Assembly (NCBI RefSeq): GCF_013375155.1
Contig: NZ_JABXOF010000005.1
Span: 1 to 64,000, forward strand
Direction: 5' to 3'
DNA: 64,000 bases
DNA from: Serratia ureilytica
GTDB lineage: Bacteria; Pseudomonadota; Gammaproteobacteria; Enterobacterales; Enterobacteriaceae
Part shown: positions 16,807 to 29,651 of the stretch, piece after piece
Position numbering within the stretch: position 1 is the first letter of the stretch
How the letters are laid out: each line of letters begins with the position of its first letter
The notes under the pieces: model-generated
Databases searched by the model: none
Told to the model about the DNA's origin: nothing
The model's input: the letters and a program-made list of their open reading frames with translations, nothing else
Position numbers and translations under genes: made by a program

Positions 16807-17727
16807 TCAATATTCCGCGTTTTCCTGCCGGCGCTGTTGCAGCAGCGCCGCCTGCTGACGCGCCACCAGCCAGATGGCCTCCGCCGCCGGCGTCAGCGAG
16901 CGGTTCTTGCGTCGCACCAACATCAGCGCACGGTTAATTTCCGGTACCAGCCGCCGTACCCGAAGCCGCCCCCCTTCCGGCAACGGCAGCGCCAACGCTG
17001 GGAAAATGCTGATGCCGATCCCCGCCGCCACCATCGGGAACAGCGTCGCCGGATGGCCGATTTCCTGCACCACCTGCGCCTCGACGCCCTGCTGCCTCAG
17101 CGCGCTGTCGATCAGCGGCCGGCTGCCCGACGCATAATCCTGCAACACCAGGCGGCAGCCGTTTAACGCCGACCAACGCACCTCTTGCTGCTCAGCAAAC
17201 GGGTGATCGTCGCGGCACAGCAGCAGAAACGGTTCGTGCAACACCGCTTCGCACTCCAGATCCACCGCCTGCACCGGATCGACCACGATGCCGAAATCCA
17301 CCTCGGCGTTACGCACGCTGTGCAGCACCTGCTGCTGCGCCTGATCGCGCAGCATGATGCGGATCTCCGGGTATTCGCGTTCGCCGGCGGCGATGCACTG
17401 CGGCATCAGATGGGCGGAAATGGTCTGGCTCGTCGCCACCCGCACCGTGCCGCTGCGCTGTACGCCAAAGCTGCGCGCATCCAGCAACGCGGCCTGCAGT
17501 TCGTCCAGCAGCCGCTCGACCCGGTTGGCCAACCGCAGACCGGCGTCGGTCAACACCACTTCACGCGTGGTGCGATCCAGCAGCCGCACGCCGACCTCCG
17601 TTTCCAGCTCTTTCACGCTGTGGCTGACCGCCGATTGCGTCAGGCCGATCGCCTCGCCGGCGCGGCTGAAGCTGCCGTGGCGGGCGACAACGACGAACAC
17701 CCGCAGCTGTTTGAGTGAGTAATTCAT
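16807..17727 (-). CDS. yfeR: LysR-family regulator YfeR
   Basis: The 306-aa LysR regulator has an HTH at residues about 16-36 ([21 protein letters not shown]) and an effector domain. It is transcribed divergently from the yfeH transporter gene, the same arrangement as in E. coli, where YfeR regulates yfeH. The 97-bp intergenic region carries a perfect ATTCAT-AG-ATGAAT inverted repeat. Effector unknown. Confidence 0.85.
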   Translation of the reverse strand: MNYSLKQLRVFVVVARHGSFSRAGEAIGLTQSAVSHSVKELETEVGVRLLDRTTREVVLTDAGLRLANRVERLLDELQAALLDARSFGVQRSGTVRVATSQTISAHLMPQCIAAGEREYPEIRIMLRDQAQQQVLHSVRNAEVDFGIVVDPVQAVDLECEAVLHEPFLLLCRDDHPFAEQQEVRWSALNGCRLVLQDYASGSRPLIDSALRQQGVEAQVVQEIGHPATLFPMVAAGIGISIFPALALPLPEGGRLRVRRLVPEINRALMLVRRKNRSLTPAAEAIWLVARQQAALLQQRRQENAEY

Positions 17728-17735
17728 GTATTTTA

Positions 17736-17749
17736 TTCATAGATGAATT
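17736..17749. promoter_or_regulatory. Candidate YfeR operator between yfeR and yfeH
   Basis: ATTCAT (17736-17741), AG, ATGAAT (17744-17749) is a perfect inverted repeat with a T-N11-A element of the kind bound by LysR regulators. It lies 9 nt from the yfeR start, suited to autorepression. Confidence 0.55.
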
Positions 17750-17824
17750 AAATAAATCAATTTAATTATTATATGCCCACGCGGGAGAATAGCCCTATCG
17801 ATTTTCGACCCTGAGCGCATCGCC

Positions 17825-18817
17825 ATGAGATTCCTGCCCGATCGTTTTACCCTGACGCTGATCGCCACCGTGCTGCTGGCGTCGTTCCTGCCGGCGCGCG
17901 GCGAGTTCGTCGGCTGGCTCAACGCCCTGACCATCGCCGCCATCGCCCTGCTGTTCTTCATGCACGGCGCCAAGCTGTCACGCGAGGCCATCCTGGCCGG
18001 CAGCAATAACTGGCGGCTGCATCTGTGGGTAATGTTCAGCACCTTCATCATTTTTCCGGCGCTGGGGATGCTGTTCGCCTGGTGGGCGCCGATCGACGTC
18101 AGCCCCGAGCTGTACGCCGGTTTCATTTACCTGTGCATCCTGCCCGCCACCGTGCAGTCGGCCATCGCCTTCACCTCGCTGGCGGGCGGCAACGTGGCGG
18201 CAGCGGTGTGCAGCGCCTCTGCATCCAGCCTGCTGGGGATCTTCGTGTCGCCGCTGTTGGTCGGCCTGCTGATGAACGTGCACGGCGATACCGGCGGCCT
18301 GCGGCAGGTCGGTTCGATCGTGCTGCAGCTGCTGGTGCCGTTCGTCGCCGGTCACCTGCTGCGGCCGCTGATCGGCGGCTGGATCGAACACCATCGGCCG
18401 CTTATCGGTAAAACCGATCAGACTTCAATTCTGCTGGTGGTGTACGCCGCCTTCAGCGAGGCGGTGACGCACGGCATCTGGCATCAGGTAGGGATGGGCT
18501 CACTGGCGTTTATCGTCGGCGGCAGCATCGTGCTGCTGGCGATCGTGCTGGTGGTGAACACTTACATGGCGCGCTGGCTGGGGTTCAGCAAAGCGGACGA
18601 GATCACCATCGTATTCTGCGGTTCGAAGAAGAGCCTGGCGAACGGCATTCCGATGGCCAATATCCTGTTCCCGGCGGCGACGGTGGGGATCATGGTGCTG
18701 CCGCTGATGGTGTTCCATCAGGTGCAGCTGATGACCTGTGCGGTATTGGCGAAAAGGTATCAGCGCAAGCAGCAGGCGCAACAGGCGGTGCCCAACGCGC
18801 AGGCGTCGCGCGGGTAA
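17825..18817 (+). CDS. yfeH: Bile-acid:sodium symporter family protein YfeH
   Basis: The 330-aa membrane protein has about nine to ten helices of the SBF-like family (bile acid/arsenite permease superfamily). Landmarks include the conserved LPATVQSAIAFTSLAGGNVAAA segment (near residues 105-125) and CGSKKSLANGIPMANILFP (near 265). The physiological substrate is not established. The order yfeR-yfeH-ypeB-ligA is conserved with E. coli. The stop codon overlaps the terminator of convergent ypeB. Confidence 0.88.
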   Translation: MRFLPDRFTLTLIATVLLASFLPARGEFVGWLNALTIAAIALLFFMHGAKLSREAILAGSNNWRLHLWVMFSTFIIFPALGMLFAWWAPIDVSPELYAGFIYLCILPATVQSAIAFTSLAGGNVAAAVCSASASSLLGIFVSPLLVGLLMNVHGDTGGLRQVGSIVLQLLVPFVAGHLLRPLIGGWIEHHRPLIGKTDQTSILLVVYAAFSEAVTHGIWHQVGMGSLAFIVGGSIVLLAIVLVVNTYMARWLGFSKADEITIVFCGSKKSLANGIPMANILFPAATVGIMVLPLMVFHQVQLMTCAVLAKRYQRKQQAQQAVPNAQASRG

Positions 18818-18843
18818 AAAAAAAAGACGGGCCAAGGCCCGTC
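18816..18843 (-). terminator. Terminator of zipA-independent ligA-ypeB unit
   Basis: GACGGGCC/GGCCCGTC with an AA loop is followed in the minus direction by ten T residues. It is a strong intrinsic terminator for ypeB and overlaps the yfeH stop codon. Confidence 0.9.
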
Positions 18844-18846
18844 AGT

Positions 18847-21086
<2,240 letters not shown>

Positions 21087-21099
21087 TCACCATCAAAGA

Positions 21100-21125
21100 T
21101 AAAAAACCCCCGGCTAGCGGGGGCT
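21100..21125 (-). terminator. zipA terminator
   Basis: CCCCCG (21107-21112) pairs with CGGGGG (21118-21123) around GCTAG. The minus-direction product ends in six U residues. Confidence 0.85.
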
Positions 21126-21162
21126 TTGTTGTTACGGATGTTCAGTGCGCGCGGCAACCCGG

Positions 21163-22188
21163 TCAGGCGTTGTTTTCCAACACTTCACGGATACGCGCTT
21201 TGTAGGTTTCCAGCTTCTGCGGCGTCATCATGCGGCGCTCGTCGTCCAGCACCACACCGCCCACGTCGTCGGCGATGCGCTGCGCCGACTGCAGCATCAG
21301 CTTGAAGTTCTGATTGGCGTCGCCGTAAGACGGCACCATCATGAACATCGACACGCCTGGCGTGGAGAAATCGGACATCATGTCAGGATCGAACGACCCC
21401 GGCTTGACCATGTTCGCCAGGCTGAACAGCACCGGGCCACTGCCGGCCGGGCTGATATGGCGGTGGAAGATGCCCATCTCGCCAAACTGGAAGCCCGCCT
21501 GCAACACGCTCTGCAGCAGCACTTCGCCGCCGATCACGCCGCCCTGATGGGCCGCGACGTGCAGCACCAGCACGGTCTCTTTCAGTTTAGCCTGTACTGG
21601 CGCAGCGGCCGGCTGTTGCGGCTGCGGTGCAGGTTCCGACGCAGGCTTCACTTCCGGCGCTTGCTGCACCGGGGCGGGTTCGGCGTGGAATGCCGGTTCC
21701 GCCGCCAGCGGCGCCTCATGTTCATGCGGCAGATCGTCAACGCGCGGCTCGCGGCGCACGGCCGGTTGCGGTTGCTGCGGCTCGGCCGGTTCTTCGTCCG
21801 GCGCGTAGTTGTTCAGCAGGATGTCATCGTACTCCGGCCGCTGAGACAGCGGAGGCGGCGTCTGATGAGCAGCCGGCTGAACGGCGCGGGGCGCAGGCGC
21901 AGCCGCCGGAGCGGGCTTCGGCGCGACCACGGGTTCTTCGCGTGCGGCATCGAAATGGCCGAATGACGGCTCGTCTTGCGGGTGAGCGGCGCGTACGCGC
22001 ACCTCACCGACGCCTTCTTCGAGATCGTCGATCGGAGTTTGTTCACGTTCCTTTTGGGAACGTTTGGCTGGGCGATCGCGGAAGAGCGCTGACCGTTCTT
22101 TGCGACTGGTCCACAGACCGTGCAATAACAGCGCTATTATGGCGATCGCGCCAACAACGATTAATATCAGACGCAAATCCTGCATCAT
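21163..22188 (-). CDS. zipA: Cell division protein ZipA
   Basis: ZipA tethers FtsZ to the inner membrane. The 341-aa protein starts at [21 protein letters not shown], the N-out transmembrane anchor, followed by a basic juxtamembrane stretch. A long Pro/Ala/Glu/Gln-rich linker occupies about residues 60-200. A conserved FtsZ-binding C-terminal domain follows ([19 protein letters not shown]... to VLEN). The start was placed at the double Met conserved with E. coli; the 24-residue extension is not conserved. It is divergent from cysZ. Confidence 0.96.
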   Translation of the reverse strand: MMQDLRLILIVVGAIAIIALLLHGLWTSRKERSALFRDRPAKRSQKEREQTPIDDLEEGVGEVRVRAAHPQDEPSFGHFDAAREEPVVAPKPAPAAAPAPRAVQPAAHQTPPPLSQRPEYDDILLNNYAPDEEPAEPQQPQPAVRREPRVDDLPHEHEAPLAAEPAFHAEPAPVQQAPEVKPASEPAPQPQQPAAAPVQAKLKETVLVLHVAAHQGGVIGGEVLLQSVLQAGFQFGEMGIFHRHISPAGSGPVLFSLANMVKPGSFDPDMMSDFSTPGVSMFMMVPSYGDANQNFKLMLQSAQRIADDVGGVVLDDERRMMTPQKLETYKARIREVLENNA

Positions 22189-22409
22189 TGCTATCTCTGT
22201 TGTTCCAATACATTGCCACCGCGGCAAACATTCACTCTTTAACTCTATTTGCCCGCGCACACAAGTGCAAGTCCGTGCTGAACTTTATGCCAATAAAGAT
22301 GATTATACTGCCTTTTTCTGCTGGTTTTTCAGCCAACCCTACCCTAGCCAGTGGAAAATCATCCCTATATGATAATGATGCCTGTTCAGACAACGAGATA
22401 ACTTAAGAT

Positions 22410-23168
22410 ATGTCCTATACGCAGCCCCCTTCCCGTTCCACCAGCGGCATTCATTATTTCGCCGAAGGCTGGCGCCTGATTTCGCGCCCGGGGATTAAAC
22501 GCTATGTGGTCCTGCCGTTGCTGGTCAACGTGCTGCTGATGGGCTCCGCTTTCTGGTGGCTGTTCAGCCGCCTCGGCGACTGGATCCCGGCGATGATGAG
22601 CCACGTTCCCGATTGGCTGCAATGGTTGAGCTACCTGCTGTGGCCGCTGGCAGTCATTTCGGTGCTGCTGGTGTTCAGCTATCTGTTCAGCACCCTCACC
22701 AACCTGATCGCCGCCCCGTTCTGCGGCCTGCTGGCCGAACAGCTCGAAGGCAGCCTGACCGGCAAACCGCTGCCGGACACCGGCCTACTCGGCATCGCCA
22801 AAGACCTGCCGCGCATCATGGCGCGCGAATGGCGCAAGCTGATGTATTACCTGCCGCGCGCGCTGCTGTTGCTGGCGCTGTACTTCGTGCCCGGCATCGG
22901 TCAAACGGTGGCGCCGGTGCTGTGGTTCCTGTTCAGCGCCTGGATGCTGGCGATCCAGTATTGCGACTACCCGTTCGACAACCACAAGGTGAGCTTTGCC
23001 GACATGCGCCGCGCTTTGCGCCAGCACAAAACCGACAACCTGCAGTTCGGCGCGCTGGTCAGCCTGTTCACCATGATCCCGATCCTCAATCTGGTGATCC
23101 TGCCGGTCGCCGTCTGCGGCGCCACCGCGATGTGGGTCGATCGCTACCGCTCGCAATTCGTCCGATAA
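22410..23168 (+). CDS. cysZ: Sulfate permease CysZ
   Basis: CysZ imports sulfate into the cytoplasm for cysteine synthesis. The 252-aa length matches E. coli (253). Long hydrophobic helices occupy about residues 25-55 and 70-95, followed by [14 protein letters not shown] and a C-terminal half containing [18 protein letters not shown]. It precedes cysK, as in E. coli. A 7-bp hairpin 40 nt after the stop may act as a weak terminator. Confidence 0.95.
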   Translation: MSYTQPPSRSTSGIHYFAEGWRLISRPGIKRYVVLPLLVNVLLMGSAFWWLFSRLGDWIPAMMSHVPDWLQWLSYLLWPLAVISVLLVFSYLFSTLTNLIAAPFCGLLAEQLEGSLTGKPLPDTGLLGIAKDLPRIMAREWRKLMYYLPRALLLLALYFVPGIGQTVAPVLWFLFSAWMLAIQYCDYPFDNHKVSFADMRRALRQHKTDNLQFGALVSLFTMIPILNLVILPVAVCGATAMWVDRYRSQFVR

Positions 23169-23208
23169 CCGCCGTTTTTTGCCGCCGACAGCGCGGAAAT
23201 TTTCGACA

Positions 23209-23230
23209 GGGCGCGCATTTCGCGCCCTTA
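23209..23230 (+). terminator. Weak terminator-like hairpin after cysZ
   Basis: GGGCGCG and CGCGCCC enclose CATTT, followed only by TTATCATT. The stem is good but the U-tract is poor. Confidence 0.45.
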
Positions 23231-23353
23231 TCATTGTGCTTAAAACTTATTTCCTAATAACATATAGATATACCAATTCTTTACTTCCCTGCCGGTACTG
23301 TTAGCGTATGCTTTCGATGTTCCCCACATTTTCATAGAGTTAAAGGACGGGCT

Positions 23354-24322
<969 letters not shown>

Positions 24323-24344
24323 TCCCGCCACTGCACAAATCGCT

Positions 24345-24372
24345 AAAAAAGCACCCTGTGGGGTGCTTTTTT
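24345..24372 (+). terminator. cysK terminator
   Basis: AAAAAAGCACCC and GGGTGCTTTTTT enclose TGTG. Confidence 0.92.
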
Positions 24373-24721
24373 GTGGACTGGATCAAACTTTATAGCAGTC
24401 CAAGATTGCTTTTGCCCGTCGCCTTTAGTATTTAACGGTGCATTATTTCGATGCGCAAAATTAATCACTCTCCGAGCCTGGTCGAGGCTGAATCGATTTA
24501 CTCATCTGTCGCCGACGCGGCGAATCGGGCATAATGGGGAGCGGATTGGAACGACGTCTAAAGCCGAGTTTTTTGATCTGAAGTGCCTAACGCGTCGTTT
24601 TCTGTTGCATCAACGTTCGCCCCTGTCCATAGTCAGGCGCTATAACCAGACAAGTTAAAGTCAGGCCCCTGGGCTAAACTTTAACTCCACAACATTAATC
24701 CAATAAGTTGGGGAAACATCA
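24373..24721 (+). promoter_or_regulatory. ptsHI-crr control region with leader hairpin
   Basis: This 349-nt gap holds the pts promoters and leader; no ORF in it looks coding. A compound hairpin lies at 24654-24685: GTTAAAG pairs with CTTTAAC, and an inner GCCC pairs with GGGC. It ends about 36 nt before the ptsH ATG. I found no convincing full CRP site by eye. Confidence 0.55.
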
Positions 24722-24979
24722 ATGTTCCAGCAAGAAGTTACTATTACCGCTCCGAATGGTCTGCATACTCGCCCTGCCGCTCAGTTCGTTAAAGAAGCCA
24801 AAGGCTTCACGTCTGACATCACCGTGACCTCCAACGGCAAAAGCGCCAGCGCTAAAAGCCTGTTCAAACTGCAAACTCTGGGGCTGACTCAAGGGACCGT
24901 AGTGACCATCTCAGCTGAAGGTGAAGACGAGCAGAAAGCCGTTGAGCACTTGGTAAAACTGATGGCAGAGCTTGAGTAA
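24722..24979 (+). CDS. ptsH: Phosphocarrier protein HPr
   Basis: HPr relays phosphate from Enzyme I to sugar-specific EIIA proteins. The 85-aa protein has active-site His15 (NGLHTRPAA) and the regulatory-type Ser46 ([10 protein letters not shown]). It is the first gene of ptsH-ptsI-crr, preceded by GGGGAAAC. Confidence 0.98.
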   Translation: MFQQEVTITAPNGLHTRPAAQFVKEAKGFTSDITVTSNGKSASAKSLFKLQTLGLTQGTVVTISAEGEDEQKAVEHLVKLMAELE

Positions 24980-25025
24980 TCGGCCCGTCTTTTTAGTTAA
25001 CACCAGTCAAGAGTAAGGTAGGGTT

Positions 25026-26753
25026 ATGATTTCAGGCATTTTAGTATCACCGGGCATCGCTTTTGGTAAGGCTCTCTTGCTGAAAGAAGACGACATCGTC
25101 ATCAACCGGAAGAAAATCTCTGCTGATCAAGTAGAGCAGGAAGTCTCGCGTTTTCTGGCCGGCCGCGCGAAAGCGTCCGAACAGCTGGAAGCGATCAAGA
25201 CCAAAGCTGGCGAAACCTTCGGCGAAGAGAAGGAAGCTATCTTCGAAGGCCACATCATGTTGCTGGAAGACGAAGAGCTTGAGCAGGAAATCATAGCCCT
25301 AATCAAAGACGATCTGGCCTCCGCAGACGCCGCCGCCTACACCGTGATCGAAGGTCAGGCGAAAGCGCTGGAAGAGTTGGACGACGAATACCTGAAAGAA
25401 CGCGCCGCCGACGTGCGCGACATCGGCAAACGCCTGCTGCAGAACATTCTGGGCATGCCTATCGTCGATCTGGGCTCCATTCAGGACGAAGTGATCCTGG
25501 TGGCCACCGATCTGACCCCGTCCGAGACCGCGCAGCTGAACCTGGACAAAGTGCTGGGCTTCATTACCGATCTCGGCGGCCGCACCTCCCACACCTCTAT
25601 CATGGCGCGCTCCCTGGAGCTGCCGGCGATCGTCGGCACCAGCGACGTGACCAAGCAGGTGAAGAACGACGACTATCTGATTCTGGACGCGGTTAACAAC
25701 CAGATTTACGTTAACCCGACCGCTGATGTGATCGATCAGCTGAAAGCCGCCCAGAACCAATATATCACCGAGAAAAACGATCTGGCCAAGCTGAAGGACC
25801 TGCCGGCGATTACGCTGGACGGCCATCAGGTTGAAGTCTGCGCCAACATCGGCACCGTGCGCGACGTCGCGGGTGCAGAGCGCAACGGCGCGGAAGGCGT
25901 CGGCCTGTATCGTACCGAATTCCTGTTCATGGACCGCGACTCGCTGCCAACCGAAGACGAGCAGTTCCAGGCTTATAAAGCCGTGGCGGAAGCCATGGGC
26001 TCGCAGGCCGTGATCGTCCGCACCATGGACATCGGCGGCGACAAAGACCTGCCGTACATGAACCTGCCGAAGGAAGAGAACCCGTTCCTCGGCTGGCGCG
26101 CCATCCGCATCGCGATGGACCGCCGTGAAATCCTGCACGCCCAGCTGCGCGCCATCCTGCGCGCCTCGGCGTTCGGCAAACTGCGCATCATGTTCCCGAT
26201 GATCATCTCCGTGGAAGAAGTGCGCGATCTGAAAGGCGAAATCGAGACGCTGAAGGCGCAGCTGCGCGAAGAAGGCAAGGCGTTTGACGAGAGCATCGAA
26301 GTGGGCGTGATGGTGGAAACACCGGCTGCGGCGGTCATCGCTCACCACCTGGCGAAAGAAGTCGACTTCTTTAGTATTGGGACAAACGATCTAACCCAGT
26401 ATACTCTGGCGGTAGATCGCGGCAACGAGCTGATTTCTCATCTCTATAACCCGATGTCCCCATCAGTGCTTGGCCTGATTAAACAGGTTATTGATGCATC
26501 TCACGCGGAAGGCAAGTGGACCGGCATGTGCGGCGAACTGGCTGGCGATGAGCGTGCTACACTGTTGTTATTGGGCATGGGGCTGGATGAGTTCAGCATG
26601 AGTGCGATTTCAATCCCGCGCATCAAGAAAATTATTCGCAACACGAATTTCGAAGATGTGAAGGCGTTGGCAGCGCAAGCCTTGGCACAGCCAACGGCAC
26701 AAGACCTGATGAATTGCGTCAATAAATTCATCGAAGAAAAAACGCTCTGCTAA
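25026..26753 (+). CDS. ptsI: PTS Enzyme I
   Basis: Enzyme I takes phosphate from PEP and passes it to HPr. The 575-aa protein has phosphorylated His189 in [12 protein letters not shown], the PEP-binding TIM-barrel segments [10 protein letters not shown] and [17 protein letters not shown], and Cys502-region GMCGELAGD. It is 46 nt downstream of ptsH and 49 nt upstream of crr. Confidence 0.98.
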   Translation: MISGILVSPGIAFGKALLLKEDDIVINRKKISADQVEQEVSRFLAGRAKASEQLEAIKTKAGETFGEEKEAIFEGHIMLLEDEELEQEIIALIKDDLASADAAAYTVIEGQAKALEELDDEYLKERAADVRDIGKRLLQNILGMPIVDLGSIQDEVILVATDLTPSETAQLNLDKVLGFITDLGGRTSHTSIMARSLELPAIVGTSDVTKQVKNDDYLILDAVNNQIYVNPTADVIDQLKAAQNQYITEKNDLAKLKDLPAITLDGHQVEVCANIGTVRDVAGAERNGAEGVGLYRTEFLFMDRDSLPTEDEQFQAYKAVAEAMGSQAVIVRTMDIGGDKDLPYMNLPKEENPFLGWRAIRIAMDRREILHAQLRAILRASAFGKLRIMFPMIISVEEVRDLKGEIETLKAQLREEGKAFDESIEVGVMVETPAAAVIAHHLAKEVDFFSIGTNDLTQYTLAVDRGNELISHLYNPMSPSVLGLIKQVIDASHAEGKWTGMCGELAGDERATLLLLGMGLDEFSMSAISIPRIKKIIRNTNFEDVKALAAQALAQPTAQDLMNCVNKFIEEKTLC

Positions 26754-26802
26754 ACTTCCACGACACTGGAACGCCGCCCAATTTAATGCTTAGGAGAAGA
26801 TC

Positions 26803-27312
26803 ATGGGTTTGTTCGATAAACTGAAATCTCTGGTTTCTGATGACAAGAAAGACACGGGCACTATCGAGATCGTCGCTCCCCTTTCTGGCGAAATCGTCAA
26901 TATCGAAGATGTGCCGGACGTAGTGTTCGCTGAAAAAATCGTTGGCGACGGTATCGCCATCAAACCGGCCGGCAACAAAATGGTTGCTCCGGTTGACGGC
27001 ACCATCGGTAAGATTTTCGAAACCAACCATGCATTCTCTATCGAATCCGACAGCGGCATTGAGCTGTTCGTCCACTTCGGCATCGATACCGTAGAACTGA
27101 AAGGCGAAGGCTTCAAACGCATCGCCGAAGAAGGTCAGCGCGTCAAGAAAGGTGACGTCGTTATCGAGTTCAACCTGCCACTGCTGGAAGAGAAAGCCAA
27201 GTCTACCCTGACGCCGGTCGTTATCTCCAACATGGACGAGATCAAAGAGCTGATCAAACTGTCCGGCAGCGTAACCGTTGGCGAAACCCCGATCATCCGC
27301 ATCAAGAAGTAA
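26803..27312 (+). CDS. crr: Glucose-specific PTS EIIA (Crr)
   Basis: EIIA-Glc passes phosphate to glucose and trehalose permeases and, by its phosphorylation state, controls adenylate cyclase and inducer exclusion. The 169-aa protein has His76 and phosphorylated His91 ([12 protein letters not shown]). AGGAG precedes the ATG, and a strong terminator ends the operon. Confidence 0.98.
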   Translation: MGLFDKLKSLVSDDKKDTGTIEIVAPLSGEIVNIEDVPDVVFAEKIVGDGIAIKPAGNKMVAPVDGTIGKIFETNHAFSIESDSGIELFVHFGIDTVELKGEGFKRIAEEGQRVKKGDVVIEFNLPLLEEKAKSTLTPVVISNMDEIKELIKLSGSVTVGETPIIRIKK

Positions 27313-27329
27313 TCGCGAATGAGCAAGAT

Positions 27330-27359
27330 AAACGGCGCCCTCGGCGCCGTTTTTTTTAT
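27330..27359 (+). terminator. ptsHI-crr terminator
   Basis: AACGGCGCC pairs with GGCGCCGTT around CTC, followed by a run of T residues. Confidence 0.93.
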
Positions 27360-27388
27360 CCCCTTCGTCGTATCCCAATCTCGCTACG

Positions 27389-28714
27389 TTATGACGACCA
27401 GCGCGGGATACGCAGGGTAATGACCAGCCCCTCTCTGTCGCCGTTGCGCGCCTCAACCTGGCCACCGTGCGCCAATACCACCTTGCGGGTAATCGCCAGC
27501 CCCAGGCCGTAGCCCTTGCCCGACTGCGCCGACTTCACGCGCACGAATGGATCGAAGATGCTCGACAGTTTCGACTCCTCCACGCCCGGCCCCTGATCGC
27601 TGACGGCGAGCTGGAACTGGTTGTCGATGCGCGACAGCGCTACCGTCACCCGCTGGCCCTGGCTGGAAAAGCGCAGCGCATTGCGCACGATGTTGTCCAC
27701 CGCGCGCCGCATCAGCTCCGCATTGCCCTTGACGGTATACTCCACGTCCGACTCGGCCTGCAGCACGATCTCCACGCCGGGCACCTGCGCCTCGTAGCGC
27801 GCATCGCTCACCACCGCATCCACCAGGCCGTACAGATCGAAGTACTCCTCGTCCGGCAGGCTGCTGTGTTCGGTGCGCGACAGCGCCAGCAGCTCGCCGA
27901 TCATTTTGTCCAGCCGCCCCGACTCATGTTCGATGCGCTTGAGCGAGGTTTCGACGTTGCCGGCGTTTTGCCGCGCCAGGCCGATCGCCAGCTGCAGGCG
28001 CGCCAGCGGTGAACGCAGCTCGTGCGAGACATCGTGCAACAGCTGTTCGCGGGCGCTGACCAGCAGCTCCAAGCGTTCGGCCATGGTGTCGAAATCGCGC
28101 GCCACGTCGGACAGCTCGTCATGACGGCGCCGCATTTTCGGGAACAGCCGCACCGACAGATCGCCCTGCGCCACCCGATCCAGGCCGCCGCGCAGCTGAC
28201 GCATCGGCCGGGTCAGGTTCCAGGCCAATACGGCGCTGAACAGCAAACCGCCCAGCCCGCCGACCCACAACATCGGCGCAGGAATGTTGAAGAAATGGGA
28301 ACGCCGCTCCGGCCGATACTCTTCCCGCAGCCCGCGCACGTTATAACTCAGCCAGTATCCCTGCCCTTCCCCGGTCTGCACCCAGGCGGAAATCGCTTTC
28401 GGCATCCGCCGCCCTTCAAACAGCGGTTCTTCCGGCGCGGGCGGCGGCGGTTGGGTCATCGGCGTTACCGACAGCAGACGCCTGTCGTCCTCGGGCCAAT
28501 CGCGCATCAGCGCTTCCAGCGCCGGCATGCCGCCGCTGCGCAATTGGGTGGCGGCGGAGGTCAGCTGCAGGCCGATCGCCCGCCGCGCCATGGCGTTCTC
28601 CGGCGGCACATAGCGATCGCCATAAAGAGAAAACGCCACCCACAGGGCCTGCGTCATGATGAGAAAGGTCAGCCAAAAGCCGAGCAAAATTTTCCAGAAC
28701 AGTCTTCCGCGCAT
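27389..28714 (-). CDS. rssA: Sensor histidine kinase, RssA-like
   Basis: The 441-aa inner-membrane kinase has TM1 (about 8-30), a periplasmic sensor (about 31-145), TM2 (about 146-166) and HAMP (RPMRQLRGGLDRVAQGDLSV). The dimerisation domain contains His231 in LLHDVSHELRSPLAR, and the ATPase domain has an N box (DNIVRNALRF) and G boxes (DQGPGV, GKGYGLGLAI). It resembles CpxA and lies 6 nt downstream of its response regulator. The crr-to-cysM position, CpxA-like sequence and D51 in the partner suggest S. marcescens RssA, which controls swarming and pigment. I rate kinase as certain and the RssA name as probable. Confidence 0.8.
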   Translation of the reverse strand: MRGRLFWKILLGFWLTFLIMTQALWVAFSLYGDRYVPPENAMARRAIGLQLTSAATQLRSGGMPALEALMRDWPEDDRRLLSVTPMTQPPPPAPEEPLFEGRRMPKAISAWVQTGEGQGYWLSYNVRGLREEYRPERRSHFFNIPAPMLWVGGLGGLLFSAVLAWNLTRPMRQLRGGLDRVAQGDLSVRLFPKMRRRHDELSDVARDFDTMAERLELLVSAREQLLHDVSHELRSPLARLQLAIGLARQNAGNVETSLKRIEHESGRLDKMIGELLALSRTEHSSLPDEEYFDLYGLVDAVVSDARYEAQVPGVEIVLQAESDVEYTVKGNAELMRRAVDNIVRNALRFSSQGQRVTVALSRIDNQFQLAVSDQGPGVEESKLSSIFDPFVRVKSAQSGKGYGLGLAITRKVVLAHGGQVEARNGDREGLVITLRIPRWSS

Positions 28715-28720
28715 GTCAGG

Positions 28721-29401
28721 TTACCGGATGCGATAGCCGATACTGCGCACCGTTTCGATGCTCAGCGTATTGCCGGCCAACGCGCTCAGCTTCTGGCGGA
28801 TATTGCTGATATGCACATCCACGCTGCGGTCATAGGCTTCACGCGGGCGCCCCAGCCCCTTCTCGGACAATTCGTCCTTCGACACCACGCGGTCCGGCGC
28901 GCGCAGCAACAGCTCCAACAGATTGAATTCCGAAGCGGTCAGATCGAACGCCTTGCCGCGCCATTCGCTGCTGCGGGTTGAAGGGTTTAACGTCAGCTCG
29001 CCAACGCTGATGGCGGCCTCGTCGTCCACTTCTTGCGGCCGTTCTTCGAAACGGCGCAGCACCGCGCGCAAACGCGCCACCAATTCGCGCGGATAGCAGG
29101 GTTTGGGCATGTAATCGTCGGCGCCCATCTCCAAACCAATCACCCGATCGATGTTGTCACCTTTGGCGGTCAGCATGATGATCGGCAGCCGGCTCTTTTT
29201 GCGCACGTCGCGCAGCACGTCGATGCCGCTCATATCCGGCAGCATGATGTCGAGGATCATCGCGGTATAGTCGCCCGACAGCGCGCCCTCTACCCCCGCC
29301 TTGCCGGTCAGCACCAGCGTGGCGTCGAAACCTTCGCCCGTCAGGTATTCGCTCAGCATGGTGCCAAGCTCCAGGTCATCGTCGACCAGTAAAATTTTCA
29401 T
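28721..29401 (-). CDS. rssB: OmpR-family response regulator, RssB-like
   Basis: The 226-aa regulator has a receiver domain with acidic pocket (LLVDDD), phospho-acceptor Asp51 (MILDIMLPD) and Lys in MPKPCYPREL. It is followed by an OmpR/PhoB winged helix (ending DVHISNIRQKLS...IETVRSIGYRIR). The start was moved five codons in, to the ATG with AAGGAG upstream; the GTG extension would swallow the ribosome binding site. Asp51 agrees with the reported RssB phosphorylation residue. It is first in a two-gene operon with the kinase. Confidence 0.82.
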   Translation of the reverse strand: MKILLVDDDLELGTMLSEYLTGEGFDATLVLTGKAGVEGALSGDYTAMILDIMLPDMSGIDVLRDVRKKSRLPIIMLTAKGDNIDRVIGLEMGADDYMPKPCYPRELVARLRAVLRRFEERPQEVDDEAAISVGELTLNPSTRSSEWRGKAFDLTASEFNLLELLLRAPDRVVSKDELSEKGLGRPREAYDRSVDVHISNIRQKLSALAGNTLSIETVRSIGYRIR

Positions 29402-29564
29402 GCCTTGCTCCTTCACCGATTTTCGTTATTTTCCCGCCAATTTCGCCGGTCCGCAGCCGGTTTTACTCAATCCTTACACATCGCTCTTGGCGTCTCGTCA
29501 CCGTTATTGTGGCCGCTGTCGCGCGATTTCTCTACTTCAGTCATGGCATTGTCGCACGGGCAAG

Positions 29565-29591
29565 CGGCAGCCGCCGCAAGCGGGGCTGCCG
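29565..29591. terminator. Strong hairpin without U-tract between cysM and rssB
   Basis: CGGCAGCC (29565-29572) pairs with GGCTGCCG (29584-29591), and an inner CCGC/GCGG extends the stem. No T-run follows on either strand. It may stabilise the cysM 3' end or act with Rho. Confidence 0.4.
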
Positions 29592-29651
29592 TCTGTCGAA
29601 AGGAAAGGAGGAAAGGTTTTCCCGACGGAACACACCGCCGGGAGGGCGCGC

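Noticed and set aside
23169-23353. A readable CysB site upstream of cysK
   Set aside because: CysB sites are degenerate, and nothing in this stretch stood out enough to mark a position.
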